Part shown: positions 43,062 through 55,966 of the stretch, piece after piece | How the letters are laid out: every line of letters starts with the position of its first letter | How positions within the stretch are numbered: the stretch's first letter is position 1 | Origin: Pseudonocardia sp. CNS-004 | GTDB taxonomy: Bacteria; Actinomycetota; Actinomycetes; Mycobacteriales; Pseudonocardiaceae | Length of the DNA stretch: 64,000 nucleotides | Direction: 5' to 3' | Assembly: GCA_001942185.1 (NCBI GenBank) | Contig: MKJV01000095.1 | Span: forward strand, 1 to 64,000 | Notes under the pieces: model-generated | Database searches by the model: none | What the model was told of the DNA's origin: nothing | What the model saw: the letters and a program-made list of their open reading frames with translations, nothing else | Made by a program: the position numbers and the translations under genes

Positions 43062-44374
43062 TCACGCTCCCGCGGATGCGGCCACCCCCGGGATCCGCCC
43101 GTGCCGGAACGCGTCCACGAACAGGGCGTGGTCCTCCCGCACCCGCGCGGCGTAGTCGTGGGCGAACGCCACCACCCAGGCCACGAACTCGTCGTCCCGC
43201 CCGGCGACGACCTGCGCGATCGCCTCCTCGGTCTGGAACGGCACCAGCGAGTGGTCGGCATCGGAGTCGGCCACGCAGTGCACCTTCGCGGTCGCCCGCC
43301 CGAGGTAGTCCACCACCGGGGCGATCTCGGCCGGTTCGGTGAGCTCCGACCAGTCCAGGTCCGCCTCGTACGGCGACACCTCGCTGACCACGAACCCGAC
43401 GCCGTCGAGGTCGGTCCAGCCCAGCAGCGGGTCGGCGTGCGCCTGCAGGGCGCGCTGCGACACCGCGGTGCGGTGGCCGTGGTGGCGGAAGGCGCCGGCG
43501 ATCGCCGGGTCGGTCACCACCCGCGACGGCGCGGCCACGTTGCCCTGCTTCATCGACAGCACCACGTCGTTGTCCAGCGCCTGGTTGTAGCCCTCGATCA
43601 ACACCGTGTACGCGGGTAGCCCGGCGCTGCCGATCCCGAACCCGGATCGCCCCGCCACGTCCTTCACCGCGTAGGCGACCCCGCGGAACCGCTTCGCCTC
43701 GGGGATGGTGTCCAGGTAGCGGGCGAACGCCGCCGTCACCGCCGAGCGCTCGCGTCCTCGAGCCTGCGCAGGCCGGGCCCGTCCCGCAGCACCCGGTCGA
43801 AGCCCTCCGTCTCGGTGATCGTGTCGAGCAGCCCGACGCGGGTGCGCAGCTTCGCCAGCTCCAGGACCTGGTGGACCGCGCCTTCCGTGGTGTCGAGCCG
43901 CAGCGAGAAGCCGCGGTCGTCGGCCTGGTCGACGAACCAGCGCACCTGGTCGAGGTAGGCCCGCACGAACCGCTCCACGAGCCGGGAGATGTCGGCGTCC
44001 GAGATCGCCTTGCTCCAGCCCAGCAGCGCCATGCTGGCGGCGAACCGGGTGACGTCCCAGGTGAAGTGCCCGACGTACGCCTCGTCGAAGTCGTTCACAT
44101 CGAAGATCAGCACCCCGTCACCGTCCATGTAGGTGCCGAAGTTCTCCGCGTGCATGTCGCCCTGGATCCAGACCCGGCTCGTCCGCTCGTCCGCCCACGG
44201 GTCGGCGCGCTCCGCGACGTCGGCGTAGAACAGGCACGCGCTGCCGCGGTAGAACGCGAACGGGTCGGCGGCCATCTTCCGGAACTTCGTCCGGAACGCG
44301 GCCGGGTCGGCGGTCATGAGGTCGGCGAACGCCTCGACCAGCGTGTCGACGATCCGTTCCGAGCGGTCGGTCAT
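43062..44374 (-). CDS. DUF2252 family protein (frame break near 43742)
   Basis: About 437 residues after one correction. Kinase-like-fold hallmarks of DUF2252: FYRGSACLFYADVAE, VWIQGDMHAENFGTYMDGDG, VLIFDVNDFDEAYVGHFTWD and, in the second frame, VAYAVKDVAGRSGFGIGSAG and VLSMKQGNVAAPSR. HAENFG and DVNDFDE correspond to the catalytic-loop and metal-binding regions of aminoglycoside-kinase-like proteins. Activity unknown. It starts close to the CMD-like gene on the same strand. Confidence 0.88.
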
Positions 44375-44381
44375 CCCCCGA

Positions 44382-44969
44382 TCATGCCGGGAACTCGACG
44401 CCCCCGGCGCCGTCCGGTAACGGCACCCGCAGCACCCGCATCTGCATCGCGAGGAGCGAGTAGTAGCCCACGAGCGTGGTGAGCTCGACGGCACCCGCCT
44501 CACCGAGCGCGGTGACGGCGGCGACCCAGGCCTCGTCGTCGACGTCGCCGGTGGCGAGCAGCTGCGCGACGACCGCGGCGGCCGCCCGCTCCGCCGGGTC
44601 GTCCGGCTCCGCGGGCGCACCGGTGCGGATCGCCTCCACCAGATCGGCGGGCAGCCCGGCGGCGGCCGCGAGCGGGGCGTGGGCGTGCCACTCGAAGGCC
44701 GAACGGTGGTGTGCGGCCACCTGGAGCGTCGCGAGCTCCCGCACCCGCTCGGTGAGCACGCTGCGGTAGCGCAGCGCCGACCCCACCGACTGCAGCGCCG
44801 CACCGGACCGCGGCGCGCGCAGCATCGCGTCGAACGGGCCCTGCAGGCTCCCGTCGGCGGCGACGCCGACCCGGCCCGGCGGGTCGGCGAGCGCGTCGTA
44901 GACGGCCCGCTGGTCGGCGTCGAGCTCGTCGGGGCGAAGCGGGCGCAACCGGCGCGGGGGCATCCTCAC
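44382..44969 (-). CDS. Carboxymuconolactone decarboxylase-like protein
   Basis: Protein of 195 residues. Blocks SLQGPFDAMLRAPRSGAALQ, LTERVRELATLQVAAHHRSA and FEWHAHAPLAAAAGLP are typical of CMD-domain proteins with the EWxxH pattern. The CxxC peroxidase motif of AhpD is absent. GTG start overlapping the DUF3017 stop (GTGA) places it third in the folD operon. A member of the gamma-carboxymuconolactone decarboxylase-like group with unknown substrate. Confidence 0.82.
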   Translation of the reverse strand: MRMPPRRLRPLRPDELDADQRAVYDALADPPGRVGVAADGSLQGPFDAMLRAPRSGAALQSVGSALRYRSVLTERVRELATLQVAAHHRSAFEWHAHAPLAAAAGLPADLVEAIRTGAPAEPDDPAERAAAAVVAQLLATGDVDDEAWVAAVTALGEAGAVELTTLVGYYSLLAMQMRVLRVPLPDGAGGVEFPA

Positions 44970-45256
44970 CCGCCGTTCAGGAGGCTCGCGGTGATCGTCA
45001 TGGCCAGCACGGCGATCACCGTACCCAGGCCGCCGTAACAGAGCACGTCGATCGGGCGGCTGCGGATCGCGAGCAGCCCCACCCGTTCGGTCGGCAGCAA
45101 CAGCCGCAGCACCGCCGCGACGATCAGCGCACCCCCGAGCAGCACCGCCCCCTCCCGCCAGTGCTGGGTGAGCGTCCTGACCATGCCCGCCCCCGCGATG
45201 AGCAGGACGAACGTCATGGGCGCGTACACCGGCAGGCGGGAGCGGAGGTCGGTCAT
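44966..45256 (-). CDS. DUF3017 membrane protein
   Basis: Protein of 96 residues with three hydrophobic segments ([54 protein letters not shown]) and an [19 protein letters not shown] loop. A DUF3017 protein directly following folD is a conserved arrangement in actinobacteria. ATG overlaps the folD stop (ATGA). Function unknown. Confidence 0.88.
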   Translation of the reverse strand: MTDLRSRLPVYAPMTFVLLIAGAGMVRTLTQHWREGAVLLGGALIVAAVLRLLLPTERVGLLAIRSRPIDVLCYGGLGTVIAVLAMTITASLLNGG

Positions 45257-46112
45257 GACCGTTCGCCGACCGCCCGTTCGGCTGCCTCGACCACGTTGGT
45301 CAGCAGCATCGCCCGCGTCATCGGGCCGACCCCGCCCGGCATCGGCGCCAGCAGCCCGGCCACCTCGGCCACCTCGGGCGCGACGTCGCCGACCAGCCCG
45401 GCCTCGGTACGCGTGACGCCGACGTCGAGGACCGCGGCACCCGGACGCACCATGTCGGCGGTGATCAGCCCCTGCACACCTGCCGCGGCGACCACGACGT
45501 CGGCGCGGCGCACCTCCGCGGCGAGGTCCTTCGTGCCGGTGTGGCACAGCGTCACCGTGGCGTTCTCGGAGCGGCGGGTGAGCAGCAGCCCCAGCGGCCT
45601 GCCGACCGTGACGCCACGGCCGACCACCGTGACCCGCGCACCGTTCAGCTCCACGCCGTAGCGGCGGCACAGCTCGACGATCCCGCGCGGCGTGCACGGC
45701 AGCGACCCGGCTCGCCCAGCACGAGGCGCCCGAGGCTCACCGGTGCCAGGCCGTCGGCGTCCTTCAGCGGGTCGATCCGCTCCAGCGCCGCCCCCGAGTC
45801 GAGCCCCTTCGGCAGGGGCAGCTGCACGATGAAGCCCGTGCAGGCCGGGTCGGCGTTCAGCTCGTCGATCGTCCGCTCGACGTCCGCCTGCGAGGCATCG
45901 GCAGGCAGCTCCCGCTGGATCGAGGTGATCCCGACCTTCGCGCAGTCGCGGTGCTTGCCCCGCACGTAGGAGTGCGAGCCCGGGTCGTCGCCGACGAGGA
46001 GCGTGCCCAGCCCCGGCGTCACGCCGCTCGCCCGCAGCTTCTCGACCCGCCCGGCCAGCTCGCCGAGCAGCTCCTGCAACGTGGCCTTGCCGTCCATCAC
46101 CGTCGCCGTCAC
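45253..46112 (-). CDS. folD: Methylenetetrahydrofolate dehydrogenase/cyclohydrolase (frame break near 45705)
   Basis: Bifunctional one-carbon enzyme interconverting methylene-, methenyl- and formyl-THF. [17 protein letters not shown] contains the catalytic-site Tyr and Lys. [13 protein letters not shown] follows, then in the second frame [18 protein letters not shown] (NADP loop) and [22 protein letters not shown] 46112 is chosen because GGGAGG lies about 9 bases upstream. One base is missing near 45705. Product about 286 residues, normal for FolD. Confidence 0.95.
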
Positions 46113-46230
46113 GAGTCCCATCCTCCCAGCCGGACAGCCGATGTTCATCGGCCGGTGCACCGAGCCCTCTCCGACAACTGTCCCGGCCGGGTCACACCAA
46201 TCGTTGCGGCTCTCACGCACCGGAGCGACT

Positions 46231-46260
46231 TCACACATCCCGGATGGGCTAGGTGTGTGA
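46231..46260. terminator. Inverted repeat between response regulator and folD
   Basis: TCACACA (46231-46237) and TGTGTGA (46254-46260) pair, with an inner CATCC/GGATG match, just 7 bases after the response-regulator stop. It can form a terminator-like hairpin separating that operon from folD, or an operator for the folD promoter, which must lie in 46113-46267. No T tract. Confidence 0.5.
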
Positions 46261-46267
46261 GGTCGCC

Positions 46268-46930
46268 TCATCGTCCGTCCCCGGGGGTGATCAGGCCCGT
46301 CTCGTAGGCGATCACCACCAGTTGGGATCTGTCGCGCGCCTCCAGCTTGGCCAGCAGGCGGCCGACGTGGGTGCGCGCCGTGGCCGGGCTCATGAACAGG
46401 CGCTGCGCGACCTCGGCGTTCGACCGGCCGGCACCGACCTCGGCCAGCACCTCCCGTTCGCGCTCGGTCAGCACGTCGAGCCGCTCGGCCGTGCGGGGGC
46501 GAGGGCCCAGCGCCGCGGCCCGCATCACCCTCCGGGTCACCGCGGGCGAGAGCAGGGCCTCGCCACGGGCGACGATCCGCACGGCCTCGCGCAGGTCCTC
46601 CGGGCCGGTGTCCTTGAGCAGGAAGCCCGCCGAGCCGGCACGCACCGCGTCCAGGATGTGCTCGTCGGTGTCGAAGGTGGTGAGCACGACGACCTGCACC
46701 TCCCGCAGCCGCGGGTCGCCGACGATCCGCCGGGTCGCGGCGATGCCGTCACCGCCCGGCATCCGGATGTCCATCAGCACGACCTCGGGCCGCTCCCGTG
46801 CGACGAGCGCGACGCCGGACTCGGCGTCGCCCGCCTCCCCGACCACCGTGATGTCCTCGGCGCGTTCCAGCAGGGCCCGCAGACCCGCCCGGACCAGGTG
46901 CTGGTCGTCGACGATCGCCACCCTGATCAT
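46268..46930 (-). CDS. NarL/LuxR-type response regulator
   Basis: Two-component response regulator of 220 residues. Receiver domain [20 protein letters not shown] with phospho-acceptor Asp54 ([13 protein letters not shown]), a Thr-Thr switch pair in [13 protein letters not shown] and Lys in [11 protein letters not shown]. The C-terminal LuxR helix-turn-helix is [20 protein letters not shown], then [16 protein letters not shown]. Its start overlaps the kinase stop, so it is the cognate partner of the adjacent histidine kinase. Confidence 0.95.
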   Translation of the reverse strand: MIRVAIVDDQHLVRAGLRALLERAEDITVVGEAGDAESGVALVARERPEVVLMDIRMPGGDGIAATRRIVGDPRLREVQVVVLTTFDTDEHILDAVRAGSAGFLLKDTGPEDLREAVRIVARGEALLSPAVTRRVMRAAALGPRPRTAERLDVLTEREREVLAEVGAGRSNAEVAQRLFMSPATARTHVGRLLAKLEARDRSQLVVIAYETGLITPGDGR

Positions 46931-48044
46931 GCGCGCACCGGGATACGTGCCTCGACCACGAACCCCTGCCCCGGCAGGGACCGGACGTCCAGGCCGCCGC
47001 CCAGCAGCGCCAGCCGCTCCCGCATGCCGACGATGCCCCAGCCCCGCGTTCCGGTGGCGCCGGTCTCGCCGCCGCGGCCGTCGTCGCTCACCCTGATCAC
47101 CACGGCGTCCTCGCGGTGGTCCAGTTCGATGCGCACCGTGGTGGCGTCCGCGTGCCGCAGCACGTTGCTCAGCGCCTCCTGGATCACCCGGTAGGCGGTC
47201 GCGTCCGCGATCGCCGGCAACGCCGCCGGGCCGCCGTCGGTGCGCACCCGCACCTCGAGCCCGGCTGCGGTGACGGTGTCCACCAGCGCGCCCAGCCGGT
47301 CGAGGCCGGGCGCAGGGGCGTCCTCGGTCCCCGGATCGCGCAGGGCGTGCAGGGTGGCCCGCAGCTCCCGGCCGACCTCGCGGCAGGCCGCACGGGCCGC
47401 GGCGAGGGAGCGCTCGGCGGTGGCGGGGTCGTCGGTCAGCGCCTCCCTGGCCACATCGGTGTGCAGCGAGATCACCGACACCGTGTGCGCCATCAGGTCG
47501 TGCAGGTCCCGTGCGATCCGCACGCGCTCCTGCTCGACCCTGGCCGCCGCCTCCCGCTCGCGTTCCAGCTCGGCGGCGCGGGCCTGCTTGACCAACTCGG
47601 CACGCCAGGCCCGGCGGGAACGGACGCTGTCGCCGAGCGCGACGACCGCGGCCATCAGCGCCGCCGACGTCGGCACCTCCAGCCCCAGGACGAAACCGGC
47701 GTCGTCGCCCTGCCCGATCCGCACGGCGGTGGAGATCACGAGCAGCCCGGCGGCCGTGCCGACCGCCCAGTACAGCCGCCCGTACTCGGCGGCGGAGAAC
47801 AGGGCGGCGGCCACCGGGACGGCGAGCCCGATCGGCGGGTAGGACAGCGCGTAGTAGCCGAGCAGCGCGACGACCGTGGCGAGCAGGGTCGCCACCGGCC
47901 AGTGGTGGCGCACCAGCATCAGCCCGCCGAAGAGCGCGCCGAACGCGTACGCACCGGCCCGGGCACGGAGGGACCGCCGACGTTCGCGGTGATGGCCGTG
48001 CCGACCGCGACCAGCACGAGCATGCCGAGCCCGAGGTCGGCCAC
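46927..48044 (-). CDS. Two-component sensor histidine kinase, HisKA_3 type (frame break near 47960)
   Basis: N-terminal membrane region with four to six helices, then a coiled linker (RAAELEREREAAARVEQERV). The H-box is RIARDLHDLMAHTVSVISLH and the ATPase domain has VIQEALSNVLRHADAT (N box) and VSDDGRGG (G box). The first helices lie in another frame upstream of about 47960. The true start is uncertain: the frame has no ATG near a good ribosome site, and GTG 48044 is provisional. Its stop overlaps the regulator start. Confidence 0.88.
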
Positions 48045-48102
48045 GAGCTGCCGGCGGTCCCGGTCCGGGGTTCGATCGCGACGCTCCTTCCGTACGGGCC
48101 GG

Positions 48103-48555
48103 CTACCGCGGGCCGAGCCCGGGAACGATCCTGGCCAGCAACCAGGCGACAGCGCCGGTCGCCACGCCGGTGAAGGCCCCGGTGACCAGGCTGCTGCCGA
48201 ACGCGACCACGCGCACCAGCACGGCTTCCCCCGCGGGCGGCAGCACGCCCGCCAGGTTGCCACCGAGGCCCGGCGGGTCGCCTGCAAAGGCCACCGCCCA
48301 CAGCAGCTGGTGGGTCACCGCGAGCAGGACGCCGTAGCCGACGCCCACGACGAGCAACGTCAGGAACGGGTGGGGCACCCGCCTGACCAGCACGAACCCG
48401 ATCCACACCGCGATCGGCACGAACACCAGCAACGCGTTGACCGCCGGCCCGACCAGGTCGAGGTCGTGCGCGACGACCCTGGGCACACCGAGCAGCGCGA
48501 GCCCGACGACCACCACGGGGGAGACACCGAGCGCGCGTCGGATCCGGTCGCTCAC
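48103..48555 (-). CDS. Membrane protein of 150 residues, two-component operon
   Basis: Four hydrophobic segments (GVSPVVVVGLALLGV, ALLVFVPIAVWIGFVLV, PFLTLLVVGVGYGVLLAV and a C-terminal GAFTGVATGAVAWLLARI). Basic SDRIRR start. The GTG overlaps the preceding gene stop (GTGA). It precedes the histidine kinase in the same operon, so it may be its input or its target. No family assigned. Confidence 0.7.
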   Translation of the reverse strand: MSDRIRRALGVSPVVVVGLALLGVPRVVAHDLDLVGPAVNALLVFVPIAVWIGFVLVRRVPHPFLTLLVVGVGYGVLLAVTHQLLWAVAFAGDPPGLGGNLAGVLPPAGEAVLVRVVAFGSSLVTGAFTGVATGAVAWLLARIVPGLGPR

Positions 48556-49058
48556 GCCGCGCCCACCTCGAGCACCTTGGCCCGGTAGCACCGCAGGAAA
48601 CCGATGAAGGCCAACGTCGCGGTGACCCCGCTGAACGCGAGCCGGAACCAGTGGCCGGTCTCGAATTCGACGGCCGTCTGCCGCAGGAATTCCACGGAAT
48701 GGACGGCTGCGCCCTCCTCGAACATGAGGTCGTTGCGCGGCCAGAAGTACAGCGCGGAGAACAGGAACTCGCCGATGAGCAAGGTGCCGAGGCTGCCCGC
48801 CACCCACCACCGCGCCTGCCGGACCCGCCACAGCAACAGCAGGCTGGCCACGGCCGCGACCACGGTGGCCGCACCCATCGGCGGGAAGAAGTCCGCCGGT
48901 CCGGTCACCGCGAAGAAGTCGACGGCGCCGGCCAACGAGGCGGGCGGGTCGTGGAAGACGTTGGGATAGATGACGATCGTCTCGACCGCGATGCCACCGA
49001 AGGCCACCATCGCGATCCAGACGTAGCCACCCGGAACAGCAAGGGTGATATTTCGCAT
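48552..49058 (-). CDS. Hypothetical membrane protein, first gene of two-component operon
   Basis: Protein of 168 residues from ATG 49058. Four hydrophobic segments: YVWIAMVAFGGIAVETIVIY, GAATVVAAVASLLLLW, WWVAGSLGTLLIGEFLFSA and FSGVTATLAFIGFLRCY, plus YPNVFHDPP and FWPRNDLMFEEG loops. The pattern resembles DUF1772-like integral membrane proteins. An in-frame GTG 22 codons upstream exists but is less likely. Overlaps the next gene by 4 bases. Confidence 0.72.
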   Translation of the reverse strand: MRNITLAVPGGYVWIAMVAFGGIAVETIVIYPNVFHDPPASLAGAVDFFAVTGPADFFPPMGAATVVAAVASLLLLWRVRQARWWVAGSLGTLLIGEFLFSALYFWPRNDLMFEEGAAVHSVEFLRQTAVEFETGHWFRLAFSGVTATLAFIGFLRCYRAKVLEVGAA

Positions 49059-49245
49059 GGGTTTCCGCTTCTCCAGAAAGAGGTTCGACCCCTGCGAACG
49101 TATGTCGGATGCCCCGTGCGCCACATCCGCACGTGAGCGCCACCCGTATACGCATCTCGGCGTACGCCGCCCGACGAGCCCGAGCAGTACTCCACGGTCG
49201 CCGCTACGGCGGCAGCGTGCTGATCGGGCGATCGATCACCGCTGT

Positions 49246-49851
49246 CTAGGCAACGCGGAGACCGTGGGCAGCCGCGAACGCGATGGCCTGCTCGACATCC
49301 ACCGAAGCACCCGCGAGCCGGGCCTGGACCAAGCCGTTCGGGTCGATCCGGGCTCCGCGCAGGTCGGCACCCTCCAACCGGGCCCGCAGCAGGCGGGCTC
49401 CGGTGAGGTCGGCGCCCTGCAGGTCGGTATCCCGGAGGTCGGCCTCCACCAGGTTGGCCTCCCGCAACCGCAGCCCGGACAGGTCCGTCTCGCGCAGGTC
49501 GACACGGCCGAGGGCGGCGAGCGAAAGGTCGCAGTCGGTGAAGGTGATCGGGCGCAACCGGCTGTCGATCAGCGACGTGCCCAGCAGCGAGCAGCCGCGG
49601 AACGTCGCGCCCACGAGCGTGGCCCGCACGACCTGGCAGGTGCGGAACGCGCCGCCGCGGTGCACCGACTCCGCCAGGTCAACACCGGTGAAGTCGCACT
49701 CGTCGAACGTGCACGCCTCGGTGACCAGCCCGCGCAGGTCCGCCTCCTCGAACCGGCAGCGCACGAACCGGCGGCGCCGCCACGGAGCCTCCCCCGCCCG
49801 CACCTCGGACAGATCGAGCGCGATGTACTCCGCGTCGTCGGACAGGTCCAC
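49246..49851 (-). CDS. Pentapeptide repeat protein
   Basis: Protein of 201 residues, GTG start. From about residue 30 it is built of A(D/N)LxX repeats (FEEADLRG, ATLVGATFRG, ADLRDTDLQGADLTGARLL, ARLEGADLRGARID), forming a right-handed quadrilateral beta helix. MfpA/Qnr-like proteins of this type mimic DNA and protect gyrase, but most family members have no known role. It is shorter than two-lobed Qnr proteins and lacks an evident loop insertion. Confidence 0.88.
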   Translation of the reverse strand: MDLSDDAEYIALDLSEVRAGEAPWRRRRFVRCRFEEADLRGLVTEACTFDECDFTGVDLAESVHRGGAFRTCQVVRATLVGATFRGCSLLGTSLIDSRLRPITFTDCDLSLAALGRVDLRETDLSGLRLREANLVEADLRDTDLQGADLTGARLLRARLEGADLRGARIDPNGLVQARLAGASVDVEQAIAFAAAHGLRVA

Positions 49852-49933
49852 CCGGGCAGCCTGCCAGTCCTCTGCTCGTCATGGCCGGGCCGGGCTGCCG
49901 CCAGCGGCGACGTCCGGCGCAGGGGTGTCTACT

Positions 49934-51340
49934 GTGCCTGTGCTGCGCCTCGAGGACCTCCGCTCGCTGCCGCTGTTCGGCGACCTGTCCGACGACCAGA
50001 TCACGCAGCTGATCGCGGCCGGCACGGTCGTCCGGATCGAACCCGGTGTCGAGCTGTTCCACGAGGGTGAACCGGCGGACTCGTGGTGGGCGCTGGTGGA
50101 CGGGGCGATCGAGCTCAGCCGTCGCGCCGGCCGCGAGGAGACGGTGGTCGGCCGGATGGACGTGCCGGGCAGGTGGGCGGGTGGGTTCCGCGCCTGGGAC
50201 GAGGGCGGCGTCTACCTCGCGACCGGCCGCGGACAGGTCGCCGGGCGGGTGCTCCGGGTGCCCGCCGCGGCGCTGGGTGAGCTGGCGAGGGCCTGGTTCC
50301 CCTTCGGCAGCCACCTGATCAGCGGTCTCTACCGCACGGCGCGCTCGATCGAGTCGACCGCGCGCCAGCACCAGTCGTTGGTGGCGCTGGGCACGCTCGC
50401 CGCGGGTATCGCCCATCAGATCAACAACCCGGCCGCGGCCGCCACCAGGGCGATCGACGAGCTCCATGCGACGTACCGGACTCTGGTGTCGTCGCAGGTC
50501 CTGCTCGCCGGCGACGAGCTCTCCGCCCGGCAGTTCGCCGCGCTGGACGCCCTTCGTGGCGAGCTCGGCTCCCACCCGGCCGCCTCGGACCCGCTCACCA
50601 TGTCCGACCTGGAGGGTGACCTCGAGGACTGGCTCGCCGACCACGGTGTCGAGCGAGAGTGGCTACTCGCCCCGGCGCTGGCCGCGGCCGGGGCCGACAC
50701 CGCCTGGTGCGAGCGGGCGGCGGCCGTGATCGACGGACCGGCCCTCGGGCCGGGCCTGGAGTGGGTGGCGAGCACGCTGTCGGCCACCGCGCTGCTCGCC
50801 GAGCTCAAGGAGTCGACCGCCCGGATCTCCGAGCTGGTCGCCACCGTGAAGTCCTACTCCCAGATGGACCGCGCGTCGAGGCAGCGCGTCGACGTGACGA
50901 GCGGACTCGACAGCACACTCGCGATGCTCGGCGACCGGATCACCGGTGGTGTCACGGTCGTCCGCGACTACGGGTCCGACGTGCCGCCGATCGACGCCTA
51001 CGCGAGCGAGCTGAACCAGGTCTGGACCAACCTGATCGACAATGCGCTCGACGCGATGGACGGGGCGGGAACGCTCCGGCTGACGGTGCGCGCCGAGGGC
51101 GACACCGTGGCGGTGTCGATCGCCGACACCGGACCGGGGATGTCGCCCCAGGTCGCGGAGCGCGCGTTCGACGCGTTCTTCTCGACCAAGGACGTCGGCA
51201 AGGGCACGGGACTGGGCCTCGACATCGCGCGACGCATCGTCGTGGAGCGCCACGCGGGGACGGTCACGATCGACTCCCGCCCGGGCGCGACCACCCTGCA
51301 CGTCCGGTTGCCTCGCTCGGGTGCCGCTGCCGGGTCGTGA
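49934..51340 (+). CDS. Histidine kinase with N-terminal cyclic-nucleotide-binding domain
   Basis: Protein of 468 residues, GTG start. Residues 8-125 form a cNMP-binding fold (LPLFGDLSDDQITQLIAAGT, ELFHEGEPADSWWALVDGAI). The H-box is LGTLAAGIAHQINNPAAAAT with His161. A long helical insert (residues 175-290) separates it from the ATPase domain: NQVWTNLIDNALDAMDGAGT, ADTGPGMSP, STKDVGKGTGLGLDIARRIV. No membrane segment, so it is cytosolic, and there is no adjacent response regulator. The class is seen in actinobacteria; the ligand is unproven. Confidence 0.88.
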   Translation: MPVLRLEDLRSLPLFGDLSDDQITQLIAAGTVVRIEPGVELFHEGEPADSWWALVDGAIELSRRAGREETVVGRMDVPGRWAGGFRAWDEGGVYLATGRGQVAGRVLRVPAAALGELARAWFPFGSHLISGLYRTARSIESTARQHQSLVALGTLAAGIAHQINNPAAAATRAIDELHATYRTLVSSQVLLAGDELSARQFAALDALRGELGSHPAASDPLTMSDLEGDLEDWLADHGVEREWLLAPALAAAGADTAWCERAAAVIDGPALGPGLEWVASTLSATALLAELKESTARISELVATVKSYSQMDRASRQRVDVTSGLDSTLAMLGDRITGGVTVVRDYGSDVPPIDAYASELNQVWTNLIDNALDAMDGAGTLRLTVRAEGDTVAVSIADTGPGMSPQVAERAFDAFFSTKDVGKGTGLGLDIARRIVVERHAGTVTIDSRPGATTLHVRLPRSGAAAGS

Positions 51341-51453
51341 TCCCCCGTACCGGTTCCTCATCGCTGTCACGCGGTGGACCAGCTGATCGACGCGCTCCTA
51401 CCGAGCTGGCCCTGCCGGCATCCACGCGTGGGTGCGCGCGCCGAGCCGGGGCG

Positions 51454-54794
<3,341 letters not shown>

Positions 54795-54802
54795 CCCGGT
54801 AG

Positions 54803-54818
54803 TCGAACAGGTGTTCGA
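54803..54818. promoter_or_regulatory. LexA-type SOS box of dnaE2
   Basis: TCGAACAGGTGTTCGA has perfect TCGAAC/GTTCGA arms with a 4-base spacer, the actinobacterial LexA operator form. It ends 8 bases before the dnaE2 GTG start. DnaE2 is a known member of the mycobacterial SOS regulon, so DNA-damage induction is expected here too. Confidence 0.88.
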
Positions 54819-54876
54819 GATCATCTCAACCGTCCGACCAGGGGAATCGGTCACACCACGGGGCGTGGCGCCGGGG

Positions 54877-55767
54877 TCACGCGCGGGCGAGCGCGTCGGC
54901 CGCCGCCAGCATTTGCGAGCCCACCGGCTGCAAGCCGATCGCCGTCGCCAGCAGACCCGTCGAGACCCTTTCGACCACTCCCCACTCCCAGATCGCCACC
55001 GGGTCGCAGCCGGTGCGCGCGGCGAGCCGCCGGGCGCGCTCGCGCGGGTCGCCCGCCATCAGCTCGACCGGGTCCTCGCGCATCAGGACGCCCAGGTCGT
55101 ACTCCGGTTCGGCGAGCAGGCCGTCCGGGTCGACCAGGGCGAACCCGCCGTCGCGGGTCTGCAGGGTGTTCCACTGGTGCACGTCGCCGTGCACCAGCAC
55201 GGCCCGGTCGGGCGAGTGCGCGGCGATCCGCCGGTCCGCGCACGCGAGCGCGTGGTCGACGGCGGCGCCGGAGCACGGCCCGCCCAGCTCGGTCCACATG
55301 CCGACGATGTGGTCGGCGAGCCACCGCCCCTTCTCCGCACCCGTGCGCAGGCCCGAGTCCGGGGCGGGGCGCCAGAGCCGGGCGGCGAGCGCGCACATGA
55401 TCGCGAGCCGCCGCTCGATCGGCACGCCCAGCTCGTACAGCGACGGGCCGAGCCGGTCGAGCAGCAGTGCGCCACGGTCGGCGTCGGAGGCGAGCAGCCG
55501 CACGCAGCCCGCGCCGTCCGCGAGCCGCAGCACGGTGATCTCGTCCGCGGCCTGCCCCGGGCGCGGGACGAGCAGCTTCAGCACGGCAGGTGTGCCGTCG
55601 GCGAGCTCGGCCTCGGCGACGTAGGCCTCGGTCGGGTCGGGGTACGCACGGCCGACCGTGATGCCCCAGTCCCGCTCCAGCCCGGCGACCAGCTCGGGCA
55701 GCCCGGCCACCCACGCGCCTGCGCCCGCCTGCTCGGCCTTGGCCCGCACGACGTCCGGCAGCTCCAC
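54877..55767 (-). CDS. Aminoglycoside phosphotransferase-family protein (APH(6)-like)
   Basis: Protein of 296 residues from GTG 55767. AVLKLLVPRPGQAADEITVL contains the ATP-binding Lys. LVHGDVHQWNTL is the catalytic Brenner motif, and LVDPDGLLAEPEYDLGVLM holds the metal-binding Asp. The last pattern resembles streptomycin 6-kinase-type APH(6) proteins. Chromosomal relatives are common in actinobacteria and many do not confer resistance. The frame is open 63 codons further upstream through repeat DNA, which is not counted. Confidence 0.82.
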   Translation of the reverse strand: MELPDVVRAKAEQAGAGAWVAGLPELVAGLERDWGITVGRAYPDPTEAYVAEAELADGTPAVLKLLVPRPGQAADEITVLRLADGAGCVRLLASDADRGALLLDRLGPSLYELGVPIERRLAIMCALAARLWRPAPDSGLRTGAEKGRWLADHIVGMWTELGGPCSGAAVDHALACADRRIAAHSPDRAVLVHGDVHQWNTLQTRDGGFALVDPDGLLAEPEYDLGVLMREDPVELMAGDPRERARRLAARTGCDPVAIWEWGVVERVSTGLLATAIGLQPVGSQMLAAADALARA

Positions 55768-55836
55768 CCCGCGGAGAGTAGGGCGCCCGCAGGGTCGTCG
55801 CGAGCGAGTAGCCGGGCACCCGCCAACCGGCAACGT

Positions 55837-55966
55837 GATCACCGGAAGTGGTTCGAGGGCGCCGGATATGACGCCCCGGCACCACTTCCGCCGATCATGC
55901 GCACGTCGATCGTCAACGGTGGTGCCACGACGACCGATCAGTCGCCCCGCCACCATTCCCGGCGAT
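55837..55966. repeat. Two adjacent imperfect inverted-repeat elements
   Basis: Unit 1 (55837-55896): GATCACCGGAAGTGGT pairs with ACCACTTCCGCCGATC, 14 of 16 bases, with an inner GGGCG/CGCCC stem. Unit 2 (about 55907-55966) is similar in layout (GATCGTCAACGGTGGT to CCACCATTCCCGGCGATC) but diverged. They occupy the 321-base gap between the APH-like start (55767) and the small membrane protein (56089). No gene is evident in the gap. Both genes point away from it, so promoters must also lie here. Confidence 0.6.

Noticed and set aside
46113-46267. Possible ZTP or THF riboswitch upstream of folD
   Set aside because: FolD genes often carry one, but the leader on the minus strand lacks the conserved ZTP core and its terminal CCGCCUGGGCA-type loop. 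Only a short inverted repeat is present.
54795-54854. Upstream in-frame start for dnaE2 at 54854
   Set aside because: It would place the perfect LexA box inside the coding region and adds residues not found in family N-termini.
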